NCBI RefSeq assembly: GCF_047219225.1
Contig: NZ_CP178208.1
Location: 310,001 to 374,000, forward strand
Reading direction: 5' to 3'
DNA length: 64,000 nt
From: IMCC45349 sp047219225
GTDB taxonomy: Bacteria > Bacteroidota > Bacteroidia > Flavobacteriales > Flavobacteriaceae
The notes under the pieces are model-generated. The model did not search any database, was not told the DNA's origin, and was given only the letters and a program-made list of their open reading frames with translations. The position numbers and the translations under genes were made by a program. How positions within the stretch are numbered: position 1 is the stretch's first letter; each line of letters opens with the position of its first letter. Of this stretch, positions 49,285 through 59,525 are shown piece by piece.

Positions 49285-51444
49285 ATGACAACACAATCAA
49301 TCACCAAGTATGCTAAAGTTTTTAGCTTAAGCATAATGGTAGCATTTGTAAGTTGTAAAGAAGACAAAGTCGAAACTAAAGACACTAGTATGACGACCAA
49401 CAATTTACTATTACAAGAATGGACAGGACCTTATGGAGGTACACCTGCTTTCGACAAAATGAAAGTAGAAGACATTAAAGAAGCAGTAGAAAAAGGTATG
49501 GAATTAAACCTTGCAGAAATTGATGCTATTGCTAACAGTACCGAAGCTCCAACTTTTGAAAACACCATAGTAGCTATGGAACGTTCTGGAGCTGAGTTGG
49601 ATCGTGTATTTTCATACTATGGCATTTTAAGTAGTAATATGTCTTCGCCAGAGTTTAGAGCAATACAAAAAGAATTGGTTCCTAAACTATCTGAATTCTC
49701 TTCAAAAATTAACCAAAACGAAAAATTATTTCAGCGTATAAAAGCTGTTTACGATGCATCTCAAAAAACACCACTTGAAGCAGACCAACAGCGTGTTGTG
49801 GATTTAACATACAATAGTTTTGCTATGAATGGTGCAGAACTAGATGCTGATAAAAAAGCACGTTATGCAGCTATTAACAAAGAACTTTCTACACTTTATA
49901 ACAAGTTTGGAGACAACGTATTACATGACGAGGAAAACTACGTAACATATTTAACTAAAGACCAACTTGGAGGTTTAGCTGAAGGTTATATAAAATCGGC
50001 AGCAAAAATCGCAACTGATAAAGGACAAGATGGCAAATATGCAGTTACTAATACACGCTCGTCAATGGACCCATTTTTAACGTACTCTACTGAGCGTGAA
50101 TTACGCAAACAAGTTTGGTCTAATTACTACTCAAGAGGTGATAATGGTGATGCGTATGATAACAATCAAATTATCGCTGATATTTTGAAATTACGTCGTG
50201 AACGTGTAGAGCTTTTAGGTCATAAAAACTATGCAGAATGGCGTTTACAAGATAGAATGGCTAAAACACCAGAAAATGCTATGGCACTTATGGAAACTGT
50301 ATGGCCTGCAGCAATTGCTAGAGTTAGTGAAGAAGTAGCTGATATGCAAGCAGTAGCTGATGCTAATGGAGATAACATTACTATTGAGCCTTGGGATTAT
50401 CGCTATTATGCTGAAAAAGTTCGTAAAGCTAAATACGATTTAGATAGCGATGAAGTAAAACAGTATTTACAATTAGACAAATTAACAGACGCTATGTTTT
50501 ATGTAGCTGGTCGTTTATTTAACTATAACTTTACACCTGTTCCAGAAGGTAGTGTTCCTGTATTTCATGAAGATGTAAATGTTTGGGAAGTAACAGATAA
50601 AGATTCTGGAGAACATATTGGCTTATGGTATTTAGACCCTTATGCTAGACAAGGAAAACGTTCTGGGGCTTGGGCTACAACATATAGAAGTCATACAACT
50701 TTTGATGGTAAGCAAACTGTTTTAGCATCAAATAACTCAAATTTTGTAAAGCCTGCTCCTGGTGAAGCACTTTTAGTTTCTTGGGATGACGCTACTACAT
50801 TCTTCCATGAGTTTGGACATGCATTACACTTCTTTTCTTCTAATGTAAAATACCCAACACTTAATGGAGGTGTTAGAGATTATACTGAGTTTCAATCTCA
50901 ATTATTAGAACGTTGGTTATCTACAGATGAAGTGATTAATCAATTTTTAGTTCATTATAAAACTGGAGAAGTAATTCCTCAAGAATTAGTAGCAAAAATT
51001 AAAAAAGCTGCTACATTTAACCAAGGATTTGGAACTACTGAATATTTAGCATCTGCAATTATGGATATGAAATTTCATTTAGCAGACCCAGCAAATATTG
51101 ATGTAGACAAATTCGAGCGTGAAACTTTAGCTGAACTAAAAATGCCTAAAGAATTACCAATGCGACATAGAACACCACATTTTGGACACGTGTTCTCTGG
51201 TGAAGGATATGCTACTGCTTACTATGGTTATATGTGGGCTGATGTATTAACTGCTGATGCTGCAGAAGCATTCACAGAAGCTCCTGGAGGTTTTTATGAT
51301 AAGGAAATGGCTGATAAATTAGTTAAATATTTATTTGCTCCTAGAAACTCAATCGACCCAGCTGAAGCCTACAGGTTATTTAGAGGTAGCGATGCTAAAG
51401 TTGAAGCACTAATGCGTGACAGAGGTTTTCCTGTAACCAAATAA
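49285..51444 (+). CDS. dcp: M3 family peptidyl-dipeptidase (Dcp), lipoprotein
   Basis: This 719-residue zinc peptidase has a lipobox VSC (Cys about 24) and the M3 active site FFHEFGHALHFF (H508, E509, H512). The third ligand region is AFTEAPGGFYD preceded by HVFSGEGYATAYYGYMWAD. Length and motifs match Dcp/oligopeptidase A. It removes C-terminal dipeptides from short peptides in the periplasm. Confidence 0.92.
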   Translation: MTTQSITKYAKVFSLSIMVAFVSCKEDKVETKDTSMTTNNLLLQEWTGPYGGTPAFDKMKVEDIKEAVEKGMELNLAEIDAIANSTEAPTFENTIVAMERSGAELDRVFSYYGILSSNMSSPEFRAIQKELVPKLSEFSSKINQNEKLFQRIKAVYDASQKTPLEADQQRVVDLTYNSFAMNGAELDADKKARYAAINKELSTLYNKFGDNVLHDEENYVTYLTKDQLGGLAEGYIKSAAKIATDKGQDGKYAVTNTRSSMDPFLTYSTERELRKQVWSNYYSRGDNGDAYDNNQIIADILKLRRERVELLGHKNYAEWRLQDRMAKTPENAMALMETVWPAAIARVSEEVADMQAVADANGDNITIEPWDYRYYAEKVRKAKYDLDSDEVKQYLQLDKLTDAMFYVAGRLFNYNFTPVPEGSVPVFHEDVNVWEVTDKDSGEHIGLWYLDPYARQGKRSGAWATTYRSHTTFDGKQTVLASNNSNFVKPAPGEALLVSWDDATTFFHEFGHALHFFSSNVKYPTLNGGVRDYTEFQSQLLERWLSTDEVINQFLVHYKTGEVIPQELVAKIKKAATFNQGFGTTEYLASAIMDMKFHLADPANIDVDKFERETLAELKMPKELPMRHRTPHFGHVFSGEGYATAYYGYMWADVLTADAAEAFTEAPGGFYDKEMADKLVKYLFAPRNSIDPAEAYRLFRGSDAKVEALMRDRGFPVTK

Positions 51445-51466
51445 ACGATAATGAATTATAAAAAAG

Positions 51467-51491
51467 GGAAGTGTGTTACACTTCCTTTTTT
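51467..51491 (+). terminator. intrinsic terminator after M3 peptidase
   Basis: GGAAGTGT (51467-51474) pairs with ACACTTCC (51478-51485) around GTT, followed by six T. Confidence 0.9.
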
Positions 51492-51532
51492 ATTTATTAT
51501 ATTTTAAGTTATTATTATAAAGTCTTTCAATT

Positions 51533-52189
51533 ATGAAAAAAGGGGTTTTCTTTTTTTTAATATTACTTAATACATTTTCATATGTACTCAGCCAACAAAA
51601 GATAAATCAAAGCTCCAAAACAAAGCTTAGTATTTTATTTATTGGTAATAGTCTAACTTATACAAATAATTTACCGCAACTAGTTGAAGAATATGCTAAA
51701 CCATATGGCATAACACTTAATACTAAAATGATCGCATATCCAAACTATGCAATTGAAGATCATTGGAAAGATGGCAAAGTGCAAAAACATATTTCCAGCA
51801 AAAAATATGATTTTGTTATTATTCAACAAGGCCCTTCTTCTCAAAAAAATGGAAGGAAAATGTTAATTGAATATGGTAAAAAATATAATGATTTATGTAA
51901 GCTAAATCAAACTCAATTATGCTATTTTACTGTTTGGCCTTCATTAAGATACTATTATACATTTGATGATGTTATAAAAAACCATAAAGATGCAGCAGAA
52001 ATAAACAATTCAATTCTACTACCAGTTGGAAAAGTATGGAAAGAATATATTGACACTACAAACAATAAAAAATATTATAGCTCTGATGGATTTCATCCTT
52101 CAATAACAGGTAGTCAAATTGCAGCAAAAATAATTGTAGAAAACTTATTACTACATAGTAAAAAAATTACACAAAAAAGTGATTATTAA
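51533..52189 (+). CDS. secreted SGNH/GDSL-like hydrolase
   Basis: This 218-residue protein has a signal peptide and a SGNH fold: block I is ILFIGNSLTYTNN (Ser about 39), the oxyanion region is FVIIQQGPSSQ, and the Asp/His block is SDGFHPSITGSQIAA (about 187-201). It resembles lipase/acetylesterase-type proteins annotated as DUF4886. The substrate is unknown. Confidence 0.8.
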   Translation: MKKGVFFFLILLNTFSYVLSQQKINQSSKTKLSILFIGNSLTYTNNLPQLVEEYAKPYGITLNTKMIAYPNYAIEDHWKDGKVQKHISSKKYDFVIIQQGPSSQKNGRKMLIEYGKKYNDLCKLNQTQLCYFTVWPSLRYYYTFDDVIKNHKDAAEINNSILLPVGKVWKEYIDTTNNKKYYSSDGFHPSITGSQIAAKIIVENLLLHSKKITQKSDY

Positions 52190-52198
52190 TCTATTATT

Positions 52199-53491
52199 TT
52201 AATTACACAAAACATCTACTATACTTTTAGTCAAAGGCACATCACCATATTTTAATAGCTTTTTATGAAACAATTTAAAGGAAAAATCATGCTTTGATTT
52301 TTCTTGTTTTAAGAGCTCTAAAAACTTATTTGCACCATATTTATAAGTAACTACTTGTGCAGGCCAACGTTTCATTCTATTAATTTCTCTAACACCAATA
52401 TTATCTTGATGTTTTATATGCTCTTTCCAGAATAACAGTGCTTTATCATCAGACCATCCGTAGTAATTTATAGCGACATCTAAAGCTACTCTTACCGAAC
52501 GAATTAAATCCCATTCCCATTTACCATATTCGTCGTAGATTGTTTTATAAACGCCTAACTCTTTACCTAAATATTCTACATAAGCTCCCCAACCTTCTAC
52601 AAATCCAGAATACCAAAACAATTGCTGTATTTCTGTACGTTTTATAACATTGTTTAGGTTCATTTGATAATGATGTCCTGGAATGCCTTCATGGATGTAT
52701 ATCCAATCAAATTGACGCTTGTTAAAAGGCTTGTCAAAGTAATTATAGAAAAAAGTATTGTTATTATAATAAGCTGGTACTTGAGAAAGCGCTTCGTTTG
52801 TTCCTTGTGCAATTGTTACATCTGGAACTTTATCAATGTATGGAAATAATTCAGCTGATTTTTTAGCAACCTCTTTTTTTACTTTCTCAAAATTAAACTG
52901 GATATCTTTTACTGTATTGAAATAAAAAGAAGTATCATTTAAATAAGCATTAAAAGCTTTTTCAGAAAGACCAGATTTTACTTGAATGGCTTTCATTTCA
53001 GTTTTCACTTTTTCTATTTCTTGCAAACCAAAATTATAAATTTCGTCTGGTGTTACATTTGCATTTACCCAACGTTTTAAAAGGTAGGCATACCATTTTT
53101 TACCATTATTAATAGAATAAATACTTTTTGTATCGTCTAGATGAGTATTGTAATTCCATTGCTTCTCTAAAAAGATACGTTCTAGATTTAAATCGATTTC
53201 ATAACGCATTAAATGATAATCCAATAGTTGATATTCATCAAGATTATGAACAGATATGTTTTTTAATTGCTTTTGAAATGTTAGAAAAAAAGCTTCTTGA
53301 TTTTTAATCTCAGATGATTGCTTTATCGCTCCTAAATTCTGAGTATAATTCACTTGTAAATAAGGTAATTGTAACGCTCTGTATCCTTTTACAAAATCAG
53401 TTCTAAGTTTATTGACATTGCTGTTTTGTGATACAACTGCTTGAGAAAAAGCTAATAAAATTATCAGTAAATAGTTATGGATTCTTATCAT
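52199..53491 (-). CDS. DUF885 family metallopeptidase-like protein
   Basis: This 430-residue secreted protein of the DUF885 family has a signal peptide (AVVSQ), and the zinc-binding HEGIPGHHYQ (about 268-277) with a downstream GFVEGWGAYVEYLG that supplies the third ligand. Family members are predicted carboxypeptidases. It is the last gene of the eight-gene operon opposite the AraC regulator, 5 bp after the preceding gene. Confidence 0.85.
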   Translation of the reverse strand: MIRIHNYLLIILLAFSQAVVSQNSNVNKLRTDFVKGYRALQLPYLQVNYTQNLGAIKQSSEIKNQEAFFLTFQKQLKNISVHNLDEYQLLDYHLMRYEIDLNLERIFLEKQWNYNTHLDDTKSIYSINNGKKWYAYLLKRWVNANVTPDEIYNFGLQEIEKVKTEMKAIQVKSGLSEKAFNAYLNDTSFYFNTVKDIQFNFEKVKKEVAKKSAELFPYIDKVPDVTIAQGTNEALSQVPAYYNNNTFFYNYFDKPFNKRQFDWIYIHEGIPGHHYQMNLNNVIKRTEIQQLFWYSGFVEGWGAYVEYLGKELGVYKTIYDEYGKWEWDLIRSVRVALDVAINYYGWSDDKALLFWKEHIKHQDNIGVREINRMKRWPAQVVTYKYGANKFLELLKQEKSKHDFSFKLFHKKLLKYGDVPLTKSIVDVLCN

Positions 53492-53496
53492 ACTTA

Positions 53497-53973
53497 TTAT
53501 GTTTTAGGTGCATCCATAAATGCTGTAAAATCAACTTTCCATTCGCCTTCTTCTTTAATAAAAATGCCAATAAATCGAATGTCTCGTGCAACCTTATCTT
53601 CTGTATCAACTAAATCGAATTTTTCGATTTGCTTATGCAAATACATGACTTTATTTTTGGCTATAGGAATAAAATCTACCGATTCTACTTCGCTATCATT
53701 AGCTCTGTTACCTGCATCATACCATTGTTTTACAAGAGAAAGATATTCGGTTCTATTACGAATTTGATCTCCAAGCATATGCCAATTTTTATAATTCTTA
53801 GAAAACTTTTTTTCATAAGCTTCCCATCCTTCATTAGCGAGAATTAAAGGAATATTCTTCTTTAGTGTTTCAATTTCTTTTTTGTCTTTTTCTGATATTG
53901 TATAATTTTCTTCTTTTTGATTACATCCAAAAAATAGTATTAATACGATAAGTAGTGTAAAAAGAGGTTTCAT
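53497..53973 (-). CDS. NTF2-like lipoprotein
   Basis: This 158-residue lipoprotein has lipobox LFFGC (Cys 17). Helices and strands with WEAYEKKFSKNYKNWHMLGD, WYDAGNRANDSEVESVDFIP and WKVDFTAFMDAP resemble the SnoaL/NTF2-like fold. No catalytic residues can be named. It is 4 bp after the serine hydrolase gene and 5 bp before the DUF885 gene. Confidence 0.7.
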   Translation of the reverse strand: MKPLFTLLIVLILFFGCNQKEENYTISEKDKKEIETLKKNIPLILANEGWEAYEKKFSKNYKNWHMLGDQIRNRTEYLSLVKQWYDAGNRANDSEVESVDFIPIAKNKVMYLHKQIEKFDLVDTEDKVARDIRFIGIFIKEEGEWKVDFTAFMDAPKT

Positions 53974-53977
53974 TTTA

Positions 53978-55132
53978 TTAATTCAATAATTTGTTAAAAA
54001 GTGGACGCAATTCATTTATTAAACCTGAACCTCTTGTTCCGTTTGTAAAAATGATATAACCATTTTGATTAGGTAAAAATCCTGAAAAATGAGCTCTATA
54101 AGAATCATTTGCTCCTCCATGAGAAAACTCAATATTTTGTCCGTTGGTATTTATTCTAGGTCCTAATCCATAATCACTAGGCGCAACAGGTTGCATCATA
54201 TCTGTTACAGTTTTTTTAGGCAGATAAGATGTGTTTTCTCCTTGATGAGCTTTCATTAGTTGAATCATCAATTTTGAAAAATCACTTGGAGTTGTCCATA
54301 AACCAGAGGCAGCAGCTTCTGGCATAGATTGATAACCTCTTGGTAAAGCAGTAGGTTTTCCACTTCTATTATGTGCTTTCGCAATATTTCCGAATGATTT
54401 TGGTAAAGGATTTTGATAACTACTTCTGTTCATTTTTAGTGGTTGAAACAATAATTCATTTGCTGCAACATGAAACTTTTTATTTGTTAGCTCTTCAATT
54501 ACTAATTGCTCAACTGTAGTACCTCCACCAGAGTACCTAAACTTACTACCAATAGGAATATTTACATAGACACTACTGTTTTTAGCAGGCCATTCTCCAT
54601 TTAAAATTTGTACAGTTGTTGGCAATTTTTCATCTGGAAGAAAGTCTGCAAAACCATGTACAGTTAATCCAGCAGTGTGAGACATGATTTTTCTTAATGT
54701 AACAGCATTGTTTTTGGTGTACTGATTATCTGGTACCTTCCATGAACTTAGATATTCGTTTACATTTTTATCAATATCTAATTTTCCTAGTTCTTGTAAT
54801 TTTAAACTAATGGTAGCGGCACCAACCTTACTAACTGAACCTACCGAAAACATAGTTTCGGTATTAATCTTTTCTGGTTTTCCCTTTTGAATGTACCCAA
54901 AACCTTTAGCCCAAATCAATTTTCCATTTTTAATAATAGCAAAACTGATTCCTGGAACATTATAATCATTCATTTTAGATGATAATCCAAAATTATGTAA
55001 TGTCTCTTCATAAATATTTTGAACAGTAACTTTGTGTTCATTTGGCTCCTCATAATCGTTAAACGAGACGAATAAAGCACCTACCATAAATAAGAAGAAA
55101 CTACTCAAACCAATTATTTTAAACTTTCTCAT
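53978..55132 (-). CDS. secreted serine hydrolase (beta-lactamase family)
   Basis: This 384-residue hydrolase has an N-terminal hydrophobic segment (signal peptide or anchor, about 7-25). Active-site motifs are SVSK (SVGSVSKVGA, about 97-100), YSG (FRYSGGGTTVEQL) and HGG (FSHGGANDSYRA). It fits D-alanyl-D-alanine carboxypeptidase/esterase-like penicillin-binding folds. Member of the AraC-facing operon, paralogous in fold to the hydrolase at 37795-39603. Confidence 0.88.
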   Translation of the reverse strand: MRKFKIIGLSSFFLFMVGALFVSFNDYEEPNEHKVTVQNIYEETLHNFGLSSKMNDYNVPGISFAIIKNGKLIWAKGFGYIQKGKPEKINTETMFSVGSVSKVGAATISLKLQELGKLDIDKNVNEYLSSWKVPDNQYTKNNAVTLRKIMSHTAGLTVHGFADFLPDEKLPTTVQILNGEWPAKNSSVYVNIPIGSKFRYSGGGTTVEQLVIEELTNKKFHVAANELLFQPLKMNRSSYQNPLPKSFGNIAKAHNRSGKPTALPRGYQSMPEAAASGLWTTPSDFSKLMIQLMKAHQGENTSYLPKKTVTDMMQPVAPSDYGLGPRINTNGQNIEFSHGGANDSYRAHFSGFLPNQNGYIIFTNGTRGSGLINELRPLFNKLLN

Positions 55133-55142
55133 GATTTAACTA

Positions 55143-56018
55143 TTAATATCCTAATTCAAGTTGATTAATCATAATTGCCAAAGCAATAATTATGGAAACA
55201 CCAATTAAAACAAGCCCAATTACAAATTGCCTTTTCATTTTATACCACATGATTAATCCAGAAATTGCCCAAATTATCATTAACACAGCCAAAGAATCTG
55301 CAAAAAACACAAATAACCATTCCAAAGAAAAACCTGCTACTGGATAACCATGTACTTGGTGTAGATTTACAAAAAAATAATTCCATTTAAATTTTCGTTG
55401 GTGAAGATCTATTAGCCTATAATCTCCTGACTGTAAATTATAAATTACTCTATAATCATTATCATTAGTAGTAAGATCAAATTCCAAATTTGGAATTCGT
55501 TGCGCTCTAGATCTATCAGGAGTTATACCACGATTTTCTAAGGCCTTTTCTACTTTTTGTAAAATGTCATCAGTATTAAGTTTTTTTGGAGCATTGATAA
55601 TCCCTCTATTTACTGTATTATTTTCTACAAAATCAGGTAAAACAATCATTTCTACATTATTTGTAGGAATATCAATTTTAACTCTATGATCAGCCTCTTT
55701 ATTAGTATACCTCAATATCATGGTATTACTATATTTTATGTTATCAAGTTTAAAACTATTAATGTTATTCTGATTTTTAATAGAGTCTGCTATACTTGCC
55801 GCAAAAGTATTGATATTAGGAAATAGATTATTTAGTTGACTATCTCCTTCTAAATGAAATGTTTCTACAGATCTATTCTCACTCATAAATGCTGCATGAT
55901 TAAACATTAAACCTGATAATCCAAAAATAAAGATATATGGAATCATAAAAAGACCAGCATACAAATGAATGCGTCTATTTAGTTTATGAAATTTCTTGAG
56001 CTTACTTTTATTTGACAT
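55143..56018 (-). CDS. PepSY-associated membrane protein
   Basis: This 291-residue inner-membrane protein begins with a basic N-terminus and NRRIHLYAGLFMIPYIFIFG, which matches PepSY_TM proteins. A periplasmic PepSY-like domain (about 130-205) and two or three C-terminal helices (FFVNLHQVHGYPVAGFSLEW; AVLMIIWAISGLIMWYKM) follow. Some relatives reduce siderophore iron; no haem or iron motif beyond conserved His is clear here. Confidence 0.82.
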   Translation of the reverse strand: MSNKSKLKKFHKLNRRIHLYAGLFMIPYIFIFGLSGLMFNHAAFMSENRSVETFHLEGDSQLNNLFPNINTFAASIADSIKNQNNINSFKLDNIKYSNTMILRYTNKEADHRVKIDIPTNNVEMIVLPDFVENNTVNRGIINAPKKLNTDDILQKVEKALENRGITPDRSRAQRIPNLEFDLTTNDNDYRVIYNLQSGDYRLIDLHQRKFKWNYFFVNLHQVHGYPVAGFSLEWLFVFFADSLAVLMIIWAISGLIMWYKMKRQFVIGLVLIGVSIIIALAIMINQLELGY

Positions 56019-56037
56019 TAAATACTTTTATATAAAT

Positions 56038-56562
56038 TTAATTAAAACCATATCTAGGTGGTGTAATATTATTTAGTCTTAAATATAACACTGTTTTTGC
56101 TCTATGATTAGTAATATGATCCCTCATAAACAATAAGGACTGCCATTTAGTAAGCGGAAACGCTCCATGACTTTTCCCTGTTGCCTTTAAAGCTGTATCT
56201 GATAATGTTTTCATATCATTAATAATAGTATCAAATGTAGTTTCTAAATCGCTTATAATTTGTTGTTTGGTCATAGTAGAAGCATCTTTTTCTCTTCCAG
56301 AATAACTTTTTCCTAGTATAAAACGTGTATGCATAGAAAGCATACTATTTGCAATATGATTCATTTGTTGTCCAAAACTTTTAACATCGGAAGTTGGACT
56401 ATAACTATATTTACTCTCTGGCATTGCTTTAGCTACTTCAACTGTTCGTTGTTTGGCTAACTCCCAAACTTTTATCTGATTTTTAGCAAAATCAAAATCT
56501 TGTGATTTTACTGATACTGCAACTAGTACTAGTGCTATAAATATGTAGATATTTTTTTTCAT
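56038..56562 (-). CDS. secreted DinB-family protein
   Basis: This 174-residue DinB four-helix-bundle protein has a signal peptide, unusual for a family that is mostly cytoplasmic. The metal-binding His pattern is present: GQQMNHIANSMLSMH (about 65-79) and RDHITNHRAKTVLYLR (about 148-163). DinB proteins are often thiol-dependent metalloenzymes. It lies within the AraC-facing operon. Confidence 0.85.
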   Translation of the reverse strand: MKKNIYIFIALVLVAVSVKSQDFDFAKNQIKVWELAKQRTVEVAKAMPESKYSYSPTSDVKSFGQQMNHIANSMLSMHTRFILGKSYSGREKDASTMTKQQIISDLETTFDTIINDMKTLSDTALKATGKSHGAFPLTKWQSLLFMRDHITNHRAKTVLYLRLNNITPPRYGFN

Positions 56563-56602
56563 AAGTGATTTTTTTAATATTAAAAATTACAACTGTAACT
56601 CT

Positions 56603-58138
56603 TTAATCGATTTTTAAATTAAGATGCTGCCATTGGATATATTGTAACTTTAAAACACCTGAACTATTCTTATTATACTTGATTTCCACTCCATCAATAT
56701 CTGTAGCAAGCACACCATCAGACTGAAAATAAAGCTCTGTATGAATTTCAAAAAAGCTCTTCATCTTTCTATTCATAGTCAAGAATAACCTCCCATTTCT
56801 ATCTTCTATAGTTACCTTTCTTCCTTCAATTTTATAGGTACCTATTAACCCTTCTTGTAAATCATCTGGGATTGAAACACGAGATATTTTAACCTTATAA
56901 CTTCTAACAGCATCTAACCATGAATCTTGATTGCTAGCTTTATCAGAATAATAATACTTAACCAGAATATCTGGTTGTAAAAATGTACTTGTATCTTTCT
57001 CCCAACTAGTTGACCAAAGTGTATGCGTCAATGACACTATTATTCCAGAATTAGGTAAGGTTGCATACCTAATATCACCTACAGTATTTACGCCTTCTGC
57101 TGTTGGTTCTCCCACAATAACAGCTTTAGTATTTAATTTTAAAATGGAGACTAGTTCTAATAATGTTCCTCGTGTTGTTCTACTAGTAAGGACAAACAAA
57201 TTTCCGTTTTGATTAATGGCTTTTGCATCTCTTAAAAGGTCGGTAAACTTTTTCAGCTTAAAACCATTACCTCCTCCTCCATAGCGTACGTCTAAAATAA
57301 TCTTATCTGCTTTCTTTCTTTTTATAAGTGTTTCTATTTGGCTTACAAAATCTGAAAATGATTCACCATTCTCATTATTTACAATACGCTGTAATTGCAC
57401 AAACAGTGTTTTAGAATTTGGAAGAAATTCAAACCAATAATTTTCATTTTCATGACTTGTATTTGTAAAACTAAAAAGCTCATCGTTAGGCAATCCTCTT
57501 GATAATTGTGCATAATCATTAATAGAACTACTTATTATTTGCTTAGTCTTACCAGAAGCAAATTGCAAAGAAACCTCATTGTCATTATTTCCAAAACCCA
57601 TTAATTTTAAAACTGATGGCATCAATCCGTAAGCTTGAAACAAATGCTTTTTATAATAATCGTTATCTGCATTTATAAGTGGTTTTAATGTTTCAAAAAC
57701 TTCTTCTACTGGTGCATCATTAATTTTTACAATTTGTTGCCCAATGATATCTTTATTGGATTCTGTTGCATCAAGCACAAATAATCCATCATTAAACCAA
57801 TAGGTTTTTATTGGCGAAAGTTTTAGTGCCACACCTTTTTGAAATAAAGGCACATTACAACCTTCATCATTTAGCGTGTTTAATAAGCGCTGTAAACCAT
57901 AAACAATCTCTTCTTTTTGATTACCAACATCAGAGTCACGAATAATTTCATAAACCTCATCAAATGCCTTTTTATTTTCAGGAATTTGATACGCTGGAAC
58001 CGTTTTTTCAATCTTCTTTTTTAAAAACTGAAAATCCTCCTGCCATAATTTCTGGTCTATATTAAAGTTAACGTCCTGAGCATTAAGCATACTAATACAG
58101 CATAAAAAACTTAAACCAATAAAAACCTTTAACTTCAT
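56603..58138 (-). CDS. S41-like (tail-specific protease fold), likely inactive
   Basis: This 511-residue secreted protein has an S41/C-terminal-processing-protease fold: N-terminal helical domain, PDZ-like region, core strand ILDVRYGGGGNGF (about 280) and VGEPTAEGVNTVGD. The segment that in S41 enzymes holds the catalytic Ser (type RRTFSAAE) reads SRTTRGTLLE, so the Ser is absent, and the usual GHT motif reads EGCNVP. It may be a binding protein rather than a protease. Its start abuts the stop of the upstream hydrolase gene. Confidence 0.75.
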   Translation of the reverse strand: MKLKVFIGLSFLCCISMLNAQDVNFNIDQKLWQEDFQFLKKKIEKTVPAYQIPENKKAFDEVYEIIRDSDVGNQKEEIVYGLQRLLNTLNDEGCNVPLFQKGVALKLSPIKTYWFNDGLFVLDATESNKDIIGQQIVKINDAPVEEVFETLKPLINADNDYYKKHLFQAYGLMPSVLKLMGFGNNDNEVSLQFASGKTKQIISSSINDYAQLSRGLPNDELFSFTNTSHENENYWFEFLPNSKTLFVQLQRIVNNENGESFSDFVSQIETLIKRKKADKIILDVRYGGGGNGFKLKKFTDLLRDAKAINQNGNLFVLTSRTTRGTLLELVSILKLNTKAVIVGEPTAEGVNTVGDIRYATLPNSGIIVSLTHTLWSTSWEKDTSTFLQPDILVKYYYSDKASNQDSWLDAVRSYKVKISRVSIPDDLQEGLIGTYKIEGRKVTIEDRNGRLFLTMNRKMKSFFEIHTELYFQSDGVLATDIDGVEIKYNKNSSGVLKLQYIQWQHLNLKID

Positions 58139-59509
58139 TTATATTTTAACTTTAGCCTGAATCCATTTTACACTTTCGGCACCTAACATACTGCTATAAT
58201 TATCTCTAGCATGTTGCATATACGTTCCGTTTCCTAAAGTTTCAGCATTGTGTTGCATAGAGTTAAAATTAACAAAACCATGATCTGCATTTTTAATTAA
58301 AATAAAATCGCCTTTACCACCATTTTCATTCACTATATCTGCAATTTTTTGAGCGCCTTTTTCATCTATTGCTTGAATGTCAAACTCTCCATGCATAGCA
58401 TAAACATTGGTCTTTACTTTTGCCCACGCTTTAATAATATCTACATCTACTAAGCTTTGCCAAAATGCAAAGTGACGTCCTATATATTGGCTGTTTTCAA
58501 AATCGCCTTGATTAAAAAAGTCTGCATAGGTTTTGTTTTTCAACATCTCTTCTCCAGATAGTTTCTTAATTAAAAAGTCATCATTAAACTGTAAATTTAT
58601 TTTACTGTCTTCTTTTATCTGAGCATCAGATACACCAAAATGTTTAGGCTGAATAGTATATAAATCTATCATATAATCGTACCAGTTTTTCCCAATACTT
58701 CCATAAGTTAAAATACCACGTGGTGATTTCATGTCGTTTAAAAGAGGTGCTATAACGCCACCCATAGAATGTCCAAACATGAAGATATTATCTGTATCAA
58801 CAGATTTTTGCTTTAATAAATCCTTGTAGCCTTCTTTAAAAGCAATTAATTCTTCATCAAAACTAATTTCTGAACAGTGCTTTTTACTCTTACTATCACC
58901 TACTCCTGGTTTTTCTAAACGATATACAGCAAATCCAGCATTAACCCAATCACTTAACAGTTTTTTCATTGGACTATCATTAGAAACAGTTTCTACTGAA
59001 CCACAAGTGTAACCTTGTAAAAAATAAATTACTGGAGCATTTTGCTTATGTTTTGGTGTCACCAATATGCTTCGCAAGACATTGTCTTTATAAACCACTT
59101 CACTGTAGGTTACATTCCCATTTTCAAAAGACTCTATAGGTCTTCCTTTTAAAGCAGCTGTATTGCTTTCTTTTTTATTATTTGAATAAAACTCAGCTTT
59201 TATTTTATCGCCTTCATACAATTGACCTGTAATAGCCAATACGTCTTGAACTGTACTTACTGCAGTTCCATTTAACTTTGTAAGCACATCGCCTTGTTTT
59301 ACACCTAAATTTGAAAATGTAGAATTTGGCATTACAGTAGTAATAAGTACTCCAGAATTAACTTGTAAGTCCTGTTCAGCAACAATATTTTCATTTAGCG
59401 TCTGCATCATGATACCTAACATGCCTTTACGCTTTAATATTTGTGCTTCTAACCCTTGTTGTGCTACTAGCAAAAACGCTAGTAGACTGATATATGTAAA
59501 TCGTTTCAT
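58139..59509 (-). CDS. secreted PDZ-containing alpha/beta hydrolase
   Basis: This 456-residue protein combines a signal peptide (about 22 residues), a PDZ domain (about 28-118; VITTVMPNSTFSNLGVKQGD-like) and an alpha/beta hydrolase. The nucleophile is in MFGHSMGG (about 246), the acid is likely Asp in MHGEFDIQ and the His in NADHGFVNF (about 408). Peptidase or esterase activity is plausible. It is 16 bp after the DUF2911 gene. Confidence 0.88.
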   Translation of the reverse strand: MKRFTYISLLAFLLVAQQGLEAQILKRKGMLGIMMQTLNENIVAEQDLQVNSGVLITTVMPNSTFSNLGVKQGDVLTKLNGTAVSTVQDVLAITGQLYEGDKIKAEFYSNNKKESNTAALKGRPIESFENGNVTYSEVVYKDNVLRSILVTPKHKQNAPVIYFLQGYTCGSVETVSNDSPMKKLLSDWVNAGFAVYRLEKPGVGDSKSKKHCSEISFDEELIAFKEGYKDLLKQKSVDTDNIFMFGHSMGGVIAPLLNDMKSPRGILTYGSIGKNWYDYMIDLYTIQPKHFGVSDAQIKEDSKINLQFNDDFLIKKLSGEEMLKNKTYADFFNQGDFENSQYIGRHFAFWQSLVDVDIIKAWAKVKTNVYAMHGEFDIQAIDEKGAQKIADIVNENGGKGDFILIKNADHGFVNFNSMQHNAETLGNGTYMQHARDNYSSMLGAESVKWIQAKVKI

Positions 59510-59525
59510 TTTTTGATAGATGATT

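Noticed and set aside
53477..53847. Plus-strand frames of 72-96 codons over the NTF2-like gene
   Set aside because: They are antisense to a lipoprotein gene with a lipobox and tight operon spacing.
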